NCBI RefSeq assembly: GCF_011682065.1
Contig: NZ_VUYU01000002.1
Coordinates: forward strand, 248,001-312,000
Source: Massilia rubra
GTDB lineage: Bacteria > Pseudomonadota > Gammaproteobacteria > Burkholderiales > Burkholderiaceae_D
DNA: 64,000 nucleotides
Direction: 5' to 3'
Both the position numbers and the translations under genes were made by a program. Numbering within the stretch: position 1 is the first letter of the stretch; each line of letters begins with the position of its first letter. Positions 26,034-34,386 of this stretch are shown here, piece by piece. The notes beneath the pieces were generated by a model. That model made no database searches. It saw only the letters and a list, made by a program, of their open reading frames with translations, and was not told the origin of the DNA.

Positions 26034-28208
26034 ATGCAAATGAGACATGCAGTCCTCGTCGCCAGCCTGCTCGCCGCATTCGGCGGACAAGCCCTGGCCC
26101 AGGTCCAGACCCAGACCTGCCTGCCCGGCGGAACGCCAACGACCTATCCGGTCACGAAAAAAGTCGAACAGCAGGATGTGTATCACGGCACCAGCATCGC
26201 CGACCCTTACCGCTGGCTCGAAGACGCCAACAGCGCCGAGACCAAGGAGTGGGTCGACGCCCAGAACAAGGTCACCCAGTCTTACCTGGGCCAGATCGGC
26301 GAGCGCAGCGCCATCAAGGAACGCCTGACCAAGCTCTGGAACTATGAGCGTTACAGCGTGCCGTACAAGGAAAGCGGGCGCTATTTCTACAGCCGCAACA
26401 ACGGCTTGCAAAACCAGTCGGTGCTCTACACCATGAAGTCGCTGAGCGACGAGCCGCGCCTGCTGCTCGACCCGAACACCCTGGCCGCCGACGGCACCGT
26501 GGCGCTGGCCGGCACCGCCGTCAGCCCGGACGGCAAATACCTCGCCTACGGCACCGCCGCATCGGGCTCGGACTGGAACGAGTGGAAAGTACGCGACATC
26601 GACACCGGCAAGGACCTGGACGACCACCTGAAATGGGTCAAGTTCTCGGGCGCGTCCTGGACCAAGGATGGCAAGGGCTTCTTCTACAGCCGCTACGACG
26701 CGCCGGAAGAAGCGGCCAAGCTGGCCGGCATCAACTACTTCCAGAAGCTGTACTTCCACAAGGTCGGCACGCCGCAGAGCGAAGACACGCTGGTCTACGA
26801 CCGTCCGGACGAGAAGGAATGGGGCTTCGGCGGAGAGGTCAGCAACGATGGTAAATACCTGATCATCACCGCCACCAAGGGCACCGCGCCAAAGTACCGC
26901 ATCTTCTACAAAGACCTGACCAAACAAGGTTCCAAAGTGGTGCCGCTGATCGACCAGTTCGAGGCCTCGTACAACTTCATCGACAACGACGGACCGGTGT
27001 TCTACTTCAGCACCGACAAGAAGGCCACGCGTTCGCGCCTGGTTGCCATCGACACCCGCAAGCCGGCCGAGAAGAACTGGAAAGAAATCGTGCCGGAGAC
27101 GGCGCAAACCCTGGTCGGCGCATCGATGGTCAACAAGCAGTTCATCGTCCAGTACCTGGCCGATGCGCGCAGCATGGTCAAGATCGTGGACCGCAAGGGC
27201 AAGCTGGTGCGCGAGATCGCGCTGCCGGGCATCGGCTCGGCGGCGGGCTTCAACGGCAAGCCGGGCGACAGCGAGACCTTCTACTCGTTCACGGGCTTTA
27301 CCAACCCGACCACGGTGTATCGACTGGACATGAAAACCGGCGCAAGCACGGTGTTCCGCAAGCCGACCGTCGATTTCGACCCGAACGCGTATGAAACGCG
27401 CCAGCAGTTCTACACCAGCCGCGATGGCACCAAGGTACCGATGTTCATCGTCTCGAAGAAGGGCCTCAAGCTCGACGGCGGCAATCCGACTTACCTGTAC
27501 GGCTACGGTGGCTTTAACGTGTCGCTGACCCCGGGCTTTTCGCCGGCCAACCTGGCGTGGATGGAAATGGGCGGCGTGTACGTGGTGGCCAACCTGCGCG
27601 GCGGCGGCGAATACGGCGAAGCGTGGCACGAAGCGGGCACCAAGCTGCACAAGCAGAACGTGTTCGACGACTTTATCGGCGCGGCCGAGTGGCTGGTGGC
27701 GAACAAGGTGACCTCGCCGGCCAAACTGGCCATCGGCGGCGGCAGCAATGGCGGCCTGCTGGTCGGTGCGGCCATGACGCAGCGTCCGGAGCTGTTCGGC
27801 GCGGCCATTCCGCAGGTCGGCGTGCTCGATATGCTGCGCTTCCATAAATTCACCATCGGCTGGGCGTGGATTTCGGATTACGGCTCGTCCGAAAACGCCG
27901 ACGAATTCAAGGCGCTGGTGAAGTACTCGCCGCTGCATAACCTGAAGGCGGGGGCGTGCTATCCGGCGACCATGATCACCACGGCCGACCACGACGACCG
28001 CGTGGTGCCGGCGCACAGCTTCAAGTTCGCGGCGGCGGCGCAGGCGGCGCAGGCAGGCAGCGCGCCGATCTTGATCCGCATCGACGTCAAGGCGGGCCAT
28101 GGCGCGGGTAAACCGACCACCAAGCAGATCGAGGAAGTGGCCGATCGCTGGGGCTTCCTGAGCCGTGCGTTGCGCATGAACGAGCCGGCCAAGGTGGCGG
28201 CGCAGTAA
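26034..28208 (+). CDS. Prolyl oligopeptidase, S9A family, periplasmic
   Basis: The 724-residue precursor has a signal peptide (to about residue 25, QALAQ), an N-terminal seven-bladed beta-propeller and a C-terminal alpha/beta-hydrolase domain. The triad is in place: Ser571 in GGGSNGGLLVG, Asp near 654 in DHDDRVVP, and His689 in KAGHGAG. It cleaves short proline-containing peptides after Pro, here in the periplasm. The C-terminal part is of usual length. It is a single-gene unit; a GC stem (CTCGCCG...CGGCGAG, about 28225-28247) follows without a T-run. Confidence 0.92.
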   Translation: MQMRHAVLVASLLAAFGGQALAQVQTQTCLPGGTPTTYPVTKKVEQQDVYHGTSIADPYRWLEDANSAETKEWVDAQNKVTQSYLGQIGERSAIKERLTKLWNYERYSVPYKESGRYFYSRNNGLQNQSVLYTMKSLSDEPRLLLDPNTLAADGTVALAGTAVSPDGKYLAYGTAASGSDWNEWKVRDIDTGKDLDDHLKWVKFSGASWTKDGKGFFYSRYDAPEEAAKLAGINYFQKLYFHKVGTPQSEDTLVYDRPDEKEWGFGGEVSNDGKYLIITATKGTAPKYRIFYKDLTKQGSKVVPLIDQFEASYNFIDNDGPVFYFSTDKKATRSRLVAIDTRKPAEKNWKEIVPETAQTLVGASMVNKQFIVQYLADARSMVKIVDRKGKLVREIALPGIGSAAGFNGKPGDSETFYSFTGFTNPTTVYRLDMKTGASTVFRKPTVDFDPNAYETRQQFYTSRDGTKVPMFIVSKKGLKLDGGNPTYLYGYGGFNVSLTPGFSPANLAWMEMGGVYVVANLRGGGEYGEAWHEAGTKLHKQNVFDDFIGAAEWLVANKVTSPAKLAIGGGSNGGLLVGAAMTQRPELFGAAIPQVGVLDMLRFHKFTIGWAWISDYGSSENADEFKALVKYSPLHNLKAGACYPATMITTADHDDRVVPAHSFKFAAAAQAAQAGSAPILIRIDVKAGHGAGKPTTKQIEEVADRWGFLSRALRMNEPAKVAAQ

Positions 28209-28299
28209 AGCTGTCTGTCGTCCCCTCGCCGTGCCGCCGGCGGCGAGAGGACGATGTTGAGTCGACATAAACGGTCGATGTCTGAAAAACGGAGTATCT

Positions 28300-28638
28300 G
28301 TGAGTGTCGGAATGTTGATTCATGAGCCGCTCAACCAGGCCGAACGCGAATTTTACCTATGCGTCTGTATTGAAAGCATACACAGGGACATTCTCGAACC
28401 GATCGCAACCGAGCATGGCCTGACCATGGTTGATAACTGGGGGACGTATGAGATCGTCGACGCATCCACCCTGGACGAATTTCTTGCGCAAATGAAGGTG
28501 CTGATAGATCGAATCGCTCATCTTGAAGATACGACAGATGCGTCGAAGGACTATCTGACGAACAGGATGCAAGGCTTGGTCGACGAGACCACCAGATGGA
28601 TTACATCGCGTCCCGGCCTGGTGGTCTGGATTGGTTGA
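28300..28638 (+). CDS. Hypothetical protein, 112 aa, cytoplasmic
   Basis: A GTG start at 28300 with CGGAG at 28290-28294 is well placed. The acidic, mostly helical protein (SIHRDILEPIATEHGLTMVDNWGTYEIVD, then an ETTRWITSRPGLVVWIG end) has no recognised domain. Its size and composition are like those of immunity or other small accessory proteins, but no toxin gene is adjacent. It is convergent with the gene at 28669, 30 bp away. Confidence 0.5.
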   Translation: MSVGMLIHEPLNQAEREFYLCVCIESIHRDILEPIATEHGLTMVDNWGTYEIVDASTLDEFLAQMKVLIDRIAHLEDTTDASKDYLTNRMQGLVDETTRWITSRPGLVVWIG

Positions 28639-28668
28639 ATGCGGCGCGCGGGTCGCCACGTTTGCGGT

Positions 28669-28995
28669 TCAAAAATCGCGCTTGATCGTATTGCTCCTGA
28701 ACGAGCCGCTGAGCCCTTCCACGCTGACCAGGGCATACACCTCATCCTGCCCCCAGTCTTCGTTCAGTTGGCCGGCCGACACGGTGTTCGACAGCGAAAA
28801 GCTGCCATCGACCCCCACGCGCTCGATGCCGGTGCCGCCGATACTGAAGAGCGTGTCATCGAACCACTCGTCGTCGCCGCGAATCCGCGCACCGACTTTC
28901 TTGTTGACTGAGTTATAGAATCCTTCCCCGTTGACGACCACCAGATAATTGCCTGGTTGGTTTTCTGCTGGGGTAATGAAAAGGCTGACTTCCAT
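28669..28995 (-). CDS. Hypothetical protein, 108 aa
   Basis: AGGAG lies 6-7 bp before the ATG at 28995, a strong ribosome site. The protein is beta-rich (MEVSLFITPAENQPGNYLVVVNGEGFY; SVEGLSGSFRSNTIKRDF), has no signal peptide and no Cys. It may form an immunoglobulin-like or jelly-roll fold. Function is unknown. It stands alone; 267 bp of sequence at 28996-29262 upstream holds nothing I can identify. Confidence 0.55.
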   Translation of the reverse strand: MEVSLFITPAENQPGNYLVVVNGEGFYNSVNKKVGARIRGDDEWFDDTLFSIGGTGIERVGVDGSFSLSNTVSAGQLNEDWGQDEVYALVSVEGLSGSFRSNTIKRDF

Positions 28996-29262
28996 GATGG
29001 TTCTCCTGATGCCGGCCCCGGATGGGCAGGCTTCCAGTATTCGCGATCGAAAAAGAGCGGCTTAAACGGAAAGCAAGCCTGCTGAGCGCAGCCTTTACGC
29101 CGGATCAATCTCGTTGAACGGACGACGCGGGTAGGGCAGTTGGCGCAACAAAGTGTCGACAGACGCTACTCAACATCCCATTCGGCGGTACTTTCGGTCA
29201 AATTTTTCGCCATTGCCGCCGCGCACGTCAGAGTGAGATCCTTTCCACCGCAAAGGACCGTC

Positions 29263-29979
29263 ATGCAGCTCGCCGCCGCCCGACCCAACATCGCCCTGTA
29301 CCTCGCCGCCATCCTGACCGCCGCCATGCTGCTGGCCGGCCCCATCCTGCAACCGGACGGCTACCACGCCTTTGCCGACGGCCGCGCGCTGTCCGGCCTG
29401 GCCAATGCGGCCGATGTGCTGTCGAACCTCGGCTTCCTGCTCATCGGCCTGCATGGCCTGCTGCACGTGCGGCCATCGCGCCCGGCCCACATCATGTTTT
29501 TCGTCGCCATCCTGATGACCGCCTTCGGCTCGTCCTGGTATCACCTGGCGCCGGACGACACGCGCCTGGTCTGGGACCGGCTGCCGATCGCGCTGGCCTG
29601 CGTGTCGCTGCTGGCGGCAAGCCTGCACGATGCTTTTCCCGCGCGCTTCGCGCCGCTGCCGACCCTGGCCGCGCTGTGCGCACTCGGCGTGGCCAGCGTC
29701 TTTTGGTGGTCCGCCACCGGCAACCTCGGCCCCTACCTGCTGCTGCAACTGGCGCCGCTGGTGCTGATCCCTGTGCTGCAATGGCAGACCGGCGCGCCGC
29801 TGGTGCAACGGCGCGCCTTCGGCATCGCGATCGGCCTGTACGTGCTGGCCAAGCTGTGCGAACTGGCCGACGGCGCCATTCTCGGCGCCATTCACGCCAT
29901 CAGCGGCCACACGTTCAAGCATGTGTTTGCCACTCTGGCCGCGCTGGTGCTGGCGCGGATGATCGCCAGGATGCGCTGA
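29263..29979 (+). CDS. CREST-superfamily membrane hydrolase, alkaline ceramidase-like
   Basis: The 238-residue protein has about seven hydrophobic helices. It carries motifs typical of the ceramidase/CREST group: NAADVLSNLGFLLIG, GSSWYHLAPDDTRLVWDR and a late SGHTFKHVFA with two His, which would bind catalytic zinc. A hydrolase acting on amide or lipid substrates in the inner membrane is likely; the substrate is unknown. I used ATG 29263 (AAGGA at 29253-29257); earlier in-frame codons would add a non-membrane leader. Confidence 0.7.
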   Translation: MQLAAARPNIALYLAAILTAAMLLAGPILQPDGYHAFADGRALSGLANAADVLSNLGFLLIGLHGLLHVRPSRPAHIMFFVAILMTAFGSSWYHLAPDDTRLVWDRLPIALACVSLLAASLHDAFPARFAPLPTLAALCALGVASVFWWSATGNLGPYLLLQLAPLVLIPVLQWQTGAPLVQRRAFGIAIGLYVLAKLCELADGAILGAIHAISGHTFKHVFATLAALVLARMIARMR

Positions 29980-30128
29980 GCGCGGTCCCGGCCCATCCCG
30001 GCCACATGCAGTTCATGCAAGCGATCCTGCGCTGTGTCGCACGCCGGTTCCGCTGGCGCAGCTTCAGCAATACGCTGCCCGAACCTGACCCGGCCGGGCA
30101 GGACGACCCTATCGCGTTGAGGAACTTT

Positions 30129-31202
30129 ATGCACCGCCTGCTTGCCATCCTGTCTGCTGTTGCCGTCGTCTGCCACGTTCCGGCATCCGCCGCCGCATCG
30201 CCGCCGTTCGCGCCGGGCGCGCACAAGCTGCAACGCGGCCAGCCGAACGAGCTGATGGTGCTCGCCACACCGCACCTGCGCCAGTTGCCGGCATCGTTCG
30301 ATCCGGCCACGCTCAGTCTGCTGACCGACCGTCTGGCGCAGTGGCAGCCGCAGGCGGTCGCCATCGAGGCGCTGTCCGGAGCGCAGTGCGCGTTCATGCG
30401 CAGCTATCCGCAGCGTTACGCCGATTCGATCAAATCGTATTGTTGGGATCCGGCGGCGGCGAAGGCGGCCACGGGCCTGGATGTGCCGGAGGCGACTGCG
30501 CAGGCCGGGCGTCTGCTGGCCGCCTGGCCGGCCGCGCCAGGCCCGGCACAGCGCCGCAAGCTCGCGTCGCTGTTCCTGGCTGGCGGCGAACCAGCGTCGG
30601 CATTGGTGCAATGGCTGCGTTTGCCCGGCGACGAGCGGCGTGCCGGCGACGGCCTGGACGAGAATCTGGTGACGATCCTGACCGGCCTGCTGCAGCGGTC
30701 CGACGAGCATTACCGCATCGCGGCCGTGCTGGCGGCTCGGCTCGGGCACGAGCGGATGTATCCAATGGACGATCACACGGCCGACTCTCCCGACGCCGAT
30801 CCGAAAGCCGCCGGCGCCGCCATTGCGAAGGCCTGGGACAACCGCTACACGGCGGCGCGCATCGAGCGGGCCAAGGCGCTCGAAAGCCGGCTCGATACGG
30901 CTGCCGGCGTGCTGTCCATGTATCGCGCGTACAACGCCCCCGGCACCGCCGAGGAGACCTTCCGCAGCGATTTCGGCGCGGCGCTCGAAGAACCCTCGCC
31001 GCAGCGCTTCGGGCGTGGCTATGTCGCCTATTGGGAGACACGCAATCTGCGGATGGCGTCCAACATCCGCGATGTGATGAGCGCGCGGCCCGGCATGCGC
31101 GTGCTGGTGGTCGTCGGCGCGGCGCACAAGGCCTATCTGGAGGCCTACCTCGACCAGATGCACGACGTGCGCATCGTCGCGACCGACCGGCTACTGCGCT
31201 AA
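30129..31202 (+). CDS. DUF5694 domain protein, TraB/GumN-like, secreted
   Basis: The 357-residue precursor has a signal peptide (MHRLLAILSAVAVVCHVPASAAA). The mature part opens with NELMVLATPHLRQLP and the Asp/Glu/His pattern of DUF5694 (a TraB/EreA-like superfamily member). It ends with RVLVVVGAAHKAYLEAYL, which resembles the conserved GAxH of that superfamily. Activity is unproven; the family includes esterases and peptidases. GAGGAA at 30117-30122 supports the start. The stop lies within a long inverted repeat. Confidence 0.7.
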   Translation: MHRLLAILSAVAVVCHVPASAAASPPFAPGAHKLQRGQPNELMVLATPHLRQLPASFDPATLSLLTDRLAQWQPQAVAIEALSGAQCAFMRSYPQRYADSIKSYCWDPAAAKAATGLDVPEATAQAGRLLAAWPAAPGPAQRRKLASLFLAGGEPASALVQWLRLPGDERRAGDGLDENLVTILTGLLQRSDEHYRIAAVLAARLGHERMYPMDDHTADSPDADPKAAGAAIAKAWDNRYTAARIERAKALESRLDTAAGVLSMYRAYNAPGTAEETFRSDFGAALEEPSPQRFGRGYVAYWETRNLRMASNIRDVMSARPGMRVLVVVGAAHKAYLEAYLDQMHDVRIVATDRLLR

Positions 31203-31245
31203 GTAAGTGCGCATAAATTCTTGTAACTTCTGCACACTTACTTAG
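31199..31245. terminator. 15-bp imperfect inverted repeat at the gene end
   Basis: CTAAGTAAGTGCGCA (31199-31213) pairs with TGCACACTTACTTAG (31231-31245), one mismatch, 17-nt loop. It includes the stop codon of the DUF5694 gene. It is symmetric in sequence, so it could terminate both convergent transcripts, but there is no U-run. Confidence 0.4.
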
Positions 31246-31354
31246 TCGGCAGAATCGGCGCCCGGAGCCGCCTGATCAGGCACAATGCCGCACAGCGCCT
31301 TCAGGCCAATCCGGTGCCCGAAGGCGCCGAATCGCGCACAGCATCCGCAACAGG

Positions 31355-31930
31355 CTAGCGGTGCACCACCACCAGCAAGGCCTTCGCTTCGGTCTTGCCG
31401 ACGTTGCGGATCACGTGATTCTGGTCGGCCGGATAGCGCGCCGTGCCGCCCAGCTTGATTTTCTTCTTGTCGCTGCCTACTTCCAGCTCCATGGTGCCGT
31501 GCAGCACCGTCATGTGCTCGCTGGTGCCCGGGTCGTGCGCCTGCGAGGCCAGTTCGCCGCCGGGCGCCAGGGTCAGTTCGTACCACTCGTACTTTCCAGC
31601 CAGATCCATCGGCCCCAGGATGCGCAGCACATAGCCGGCGTGCGCGCCGGGCAGGGTCGGCGTTTCGTGGGCGTCCACCACGCGGATGGTTTCCACCGGG
31701 CGCGTATCGCTCGAGAGCAACTCGCCGATGGCCACGCCCAAAGCGTTGGCCAGGCGCCACGTGATCGCGATCGTGGGGTTTGCCTTCTCCCTTTCGATTT
31801 GCGATAACATGGATTTCGATACGCCCGCGATGCGCGACAAGTCCTCCAGGGTCAGGCCGCGCGCCAGCCGCAAACGTTGCAAGGTCGCGCCTACTTCAGG
31901 TGGAGAATTGGTCGGTGCTGGTTGTTTCAT
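31355..31930 (-). CDS. XRE family regulator with cupin domain
   Basis: The 191-residue protein has an N-terminal HTH (LTLEDLSRIAGVSKSMLSQIEREKANP) and a C-terminal cupin (LAPGGELASQAHDPGTSEHMTVLHG...VGSDKKKIKLGGTARYPADQNHVIRN) with His residues that could bind metal or a ligand. It is divergent from the kbl-threonine dehydrogenase-sdaA genes, 213 bp away, and is the obvious candidate regulator of that cluster (inference). The ATG at 31930 (MKQPAP) is the only one that places the HTH correctly. Confidence 0.85.
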   Translation of the reverse strand: MKQPAPTNSPPEVGATLQRLRLARGLTLEDLSRIAGVSKSMLSQIEREKANPTIAITWRLANALGVAIGELLSSDTRPVETIRVVDAHETPTLPGAHAGYVLRILGPMDLAGKYEWYELTLAPGGELASQAHDPGTSEHMTVLHGTMELEVGSDKKKIKLGGTARYPADQNHVIRNVGKTEAKALLVVVHR

Positions 31931-32143
31931 CGGGTTTTCGGCAAAGTGGTCAAGCAAAATATTTACATAAATATAAGAAACCGAGGGTTGCCAAGTGCAC
32001 CCGGCTTGGGTAGTATCCATTATATTGAATTTGTGTTCGACATAACGGAATTTCACGACGCGGTTGAAGTCGTTTGATCCGGAACACGGTACAGCATAGT
32101 CCAACAGTCGGTCAAGCCGGCAACCACATGACGAGGAATAATG
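31931..32143. promoter_or_regulatory. Divergent control region, XRE-cupin/kbl
   Basis: This AT-rich 213 bp contains a TTGGCA-like -35 for the regulator on the minus strand and an AAATATTTACATAAATAT stretch. No strong single operator is evident; a GTTCGACATAACGGAA segment near 32035 is a candidate but unproven. Confidence 0.3.
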
Positions 32144-33364
32144 ATGAGCGAGCAAGCGAAAAGCGCCTTTTTCAGCGGCCTGCAACACAAGCTGGACACG
32201 CTGCGCGAACAGGGCCTGTACAAGCCGGAGCGCGTGCTGGCATCGCGCCAGGGCGCCGAAGTGGTGGCCGACGACGGCCGCACCCTGATTAATATGTGCG
32301 CCAACAATTACCTCGGCCTGTCGGGCGACCTGCAAACGCAGCAGGCGTCGATCGAGGCGACCGAAAAATACGGCTACGGCCTGTCGTCGGTGCGCTTCAT
32401 CTGCGGCACCCAGACCGTGCACAAGGAACTCGAAAAAGCGCTCTCCGCCTTCCTCGGCCTGGAGGACACGATCCTGTACGCGGCCGCGTTCGACGCCAAC
32501 GGCGGCGTGTTCGAGCCGCTGTTCGACGAGAACGACGCCATCATCTCGGATGCGCTCAATCACGCGTCGATCATCGACGGCATCCGCCTGTGCAAGGCCG
32601 GGCGCTATCGCTACCAGCACAACGACATGGCCGACCTCGAAGTGCAGCTGCAGGCGGCCATCGCCGCCGGCAAGCGCCACAAGGTCATCGTCACCGACGG
32701 CGTGTTCTCGATGGACGGCACCATCGCCCAGCTGGACAAGATCTGCGACCTGGCCGACCAATACGGCGCGCTGGTGATGATCGACGAATGCCACGCCTCG
32801 GGCTTCATGGGCAAGACCGGGCGCGGAACGCACGAACATCACAACGTCATGGGCCGCATCGACATCATCACCGGCACCCTCGGCAAGGCGCTGGGCGGCG
32901 CGATGGGCGGCTTTACCGCCGCGCGCAAGGAAGTGATCGACACCTTGCGCCAGAAATCGCGTCCTTACCTGTTCTCGAACACGCTGGCGCCCTCGATTGC
33001 CGGCGCCTCGCTGTCGGTGCTCGAGCGCATTTCAAAGTCGACCGAACTGCGCGACCGCCTGCACGAAAACACGGCCTACTTCCGCAAGGAGATCGAACGC
33101 ATCGGCTTTACCATCAAGCCGGGCACGCACCCGGTGGTGCCGGTAATGCTGTTCGAAGCGCCCATGGCGCAGCGTTTCGCGGCCCGCATGTACGAACTGG
33201 GCGTGCTCCTGAGCGGTTTCTTCTACCCGGTGGTGCCGATGGGGCAGGCGCGGGTGAGGGTGCAGCTGTCGGCCGCGCACACCCGCGAACAACTCGATAC
33301 GGTATTGAAGGCATTCGAACAGGCCGGGCGCGAGCTGGGCATTCTCAAGAATCAAGAACACTAA
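32144..33364 (+). CDS. kbl: Glycine C-acetyltransferase (2-amino-3-ketobutyrate CoA ligase)
   Basis: The 406-residue PLP enzyme of the alpha-oxoamine synthase family cleaves 2-amino-3-oxobutyrate with CoA into glycine and acetyl-CoA. Visible are the PLP lysine K248 in TLGKALGGAMGG, the ITDG-type VIVTDGVFSMDG and the HASIIDGI segments. Length is normal. I prefer ATG 32144 over 32141 because AGGA (32134-32137) is better spaced for it and the family starts at SEQ. It is first in the operon with the threonine dehydrogenase and sdaA, together degrading threonine. Confidence 0.92.
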   Translation: MSEQAKSAFFSGLQHKLDTLREQGLYKPERVLASRQGAEVVADDGRTLINMCANNYLGLSGDLQTQQASIEATEKYGYGLSSVRFICGTQTVHKELEKALSAFLGLEDTILYAAAFDANGGVFEPLFDENDAIISDALNHASIIDGIRLCKAGRYRYQHNDMADLEVQLQAAIAAGKRHKVIVTDGVFSMDGTIAQLDKICDLADQYGALVMIDECHASGFMGKTGRGTHEHHNVMGRIDIITGTLGKALGGAMGGFTAARKEVIDTLRQKSRPYLFSNTLAPSIAGASLSVLERISKSTELRDRLHENTAYFRKEIERIGFTIKPGTHPVVPVMLFEAPMAQRFAARMYELGVLLSGFFYPVVPMGQARVRVQLSAAHTREQLDTVLKAFEQAGRELGILKNQEH

Positions 33365-33383
33365 TAAGACGGAAGTACAGAAC

Positions 33384-34346
33384 ATGGAACGCATTCTCAT
33401 TATCGGCGCGAACGGCCAGATTGGCAGTGAACTGGTCGGCGCGCTGGCGCAGCAACATGGCGCGGGCAACGTCATCGCCTCCGACATCGGCGCGGCCAAC
33501 GTCTACAAGGCCGCGCGCTACACCCAACTCGACGTGCTCGATAAAGGTCGCCTCGCGGCCCTGGTGGCCGACGAAGGCATCACCCAGGTGTACCAACTGG
33601 CGGCGCTGCTGTCGGCCACCGGCGAACAGGCCCCGCTCAAGGCCTGGACCCTGAACATGGATGGCCTGCTGAACATCCTCGAAGTGGCGCGCGAACGCGG
33701 CGAGGCGGGCAAGCCGCTGCGCGTGTTCTGGCCATCGTCGATCGCCGCCTTCGGCCCGAACACGCCGCCCCAGGGCACGCCGCAGTACACGGTGATGGAC
33801 CCGACCACCATTTACGGCATCAGCAAGCTGGCCGGCGAGCGCCTGTGCGAGTACTACTTCACCAAGTACGGCGTGGACGTGCGCAGCATCCGCTATCCCG
33901 GCATCATCAGCTACAAGTCGCCCCCGGGCGGCGGCACCACCGACTACGCGATCGCGATCTTCCACGCGGCCCTGCGCGGCGAGCGTTATGAGTGCTTCCT
34001 CGGCCCCGAGACCACGCTGCCGATGATCTACATGCCCGACGCGATCCGCGCCACCATCGAGTTAATGGACGCCCCGGCCGACAACATCGCCGTGCGTTCG
34101 GCCTATAATGTGGCCGGTCTGTCGTTCAACCCGGCCGAGCTGGCGACGGCGATCCGGCGCGCCATGCCGGCCTTTGAAATCGGCTACAAACCGGACAGCC
34201 GCCAGGCGATTGCCGCCAGCTGGCCGCAAAGCCTGGACGACAGCACAGCCACCGCCGACTGGGGCTGGAAGGCGCAGATCGGGCTCGATCAACTGGTGGC
34301 CGACATGCTCGCCAATATCGACGTCAGCCTCACAAAGGCTGCCTGA
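33384..34346 (+). CDS. SDR-type L-threonine 3-dehydrogenase
   Basis: The 320-residue NAD-dependent enzyme has an N-terminal Rossmann motif (IIGANGQIGSELV) and the SDR Tyr-x-x-x-Lys as YGISKLAGE. Residues VFWPSSIAAFGPNTPPQGTPQYT match the UDP-epimerase-like threonine dehydrogenases known from Cupriavidus, distinct from the zinc MDR enzymes of E. coli. It oxidises threonine to 2-amino-3-oxobutyrate, which the upstream kbl product uses. The gene lies 19 bp after kbl, and the assignment relies on both the sequence and this context. Confidence 0.85.
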   Translation: MERILIIGANGQIGSELVGALAQQHGAGNVIASDIGAANVYKAARYTQLDVLDKGRLAALVADEGITQVYQLAALLSATGEQAPLKAWTLNMDGLLNILEVARERGEAGKPLRVFWPSSIAAFGPNTPPQGTPQYTVMDPTTIYGISKLAGERLCEYYFTKYGVDVRSIRYPGIISYKSPPGGGTTDYAIAIFHAALRGERYECFLGPETTLPMIYMPDAIRATIELMDAPADNIAVRSAYNVAGLSFNPAELATAIRRAMPAFEIGYKPDSRQAIAASWPQSLDDSTATADWGWKAQIGLDQLVADMLANIDVSLTKAA

Positions 34347-34386
34347 TTCGTTTTACCCACACCTATAAAACATATAAGAGACAAAC

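Noticed and set aside
28225-28247. GC stem after the prolyl oligopeptidase as an intrinsic terminator.
   Set aside because: The stem is real but no T-run follows, so I did not list it as a terminator.
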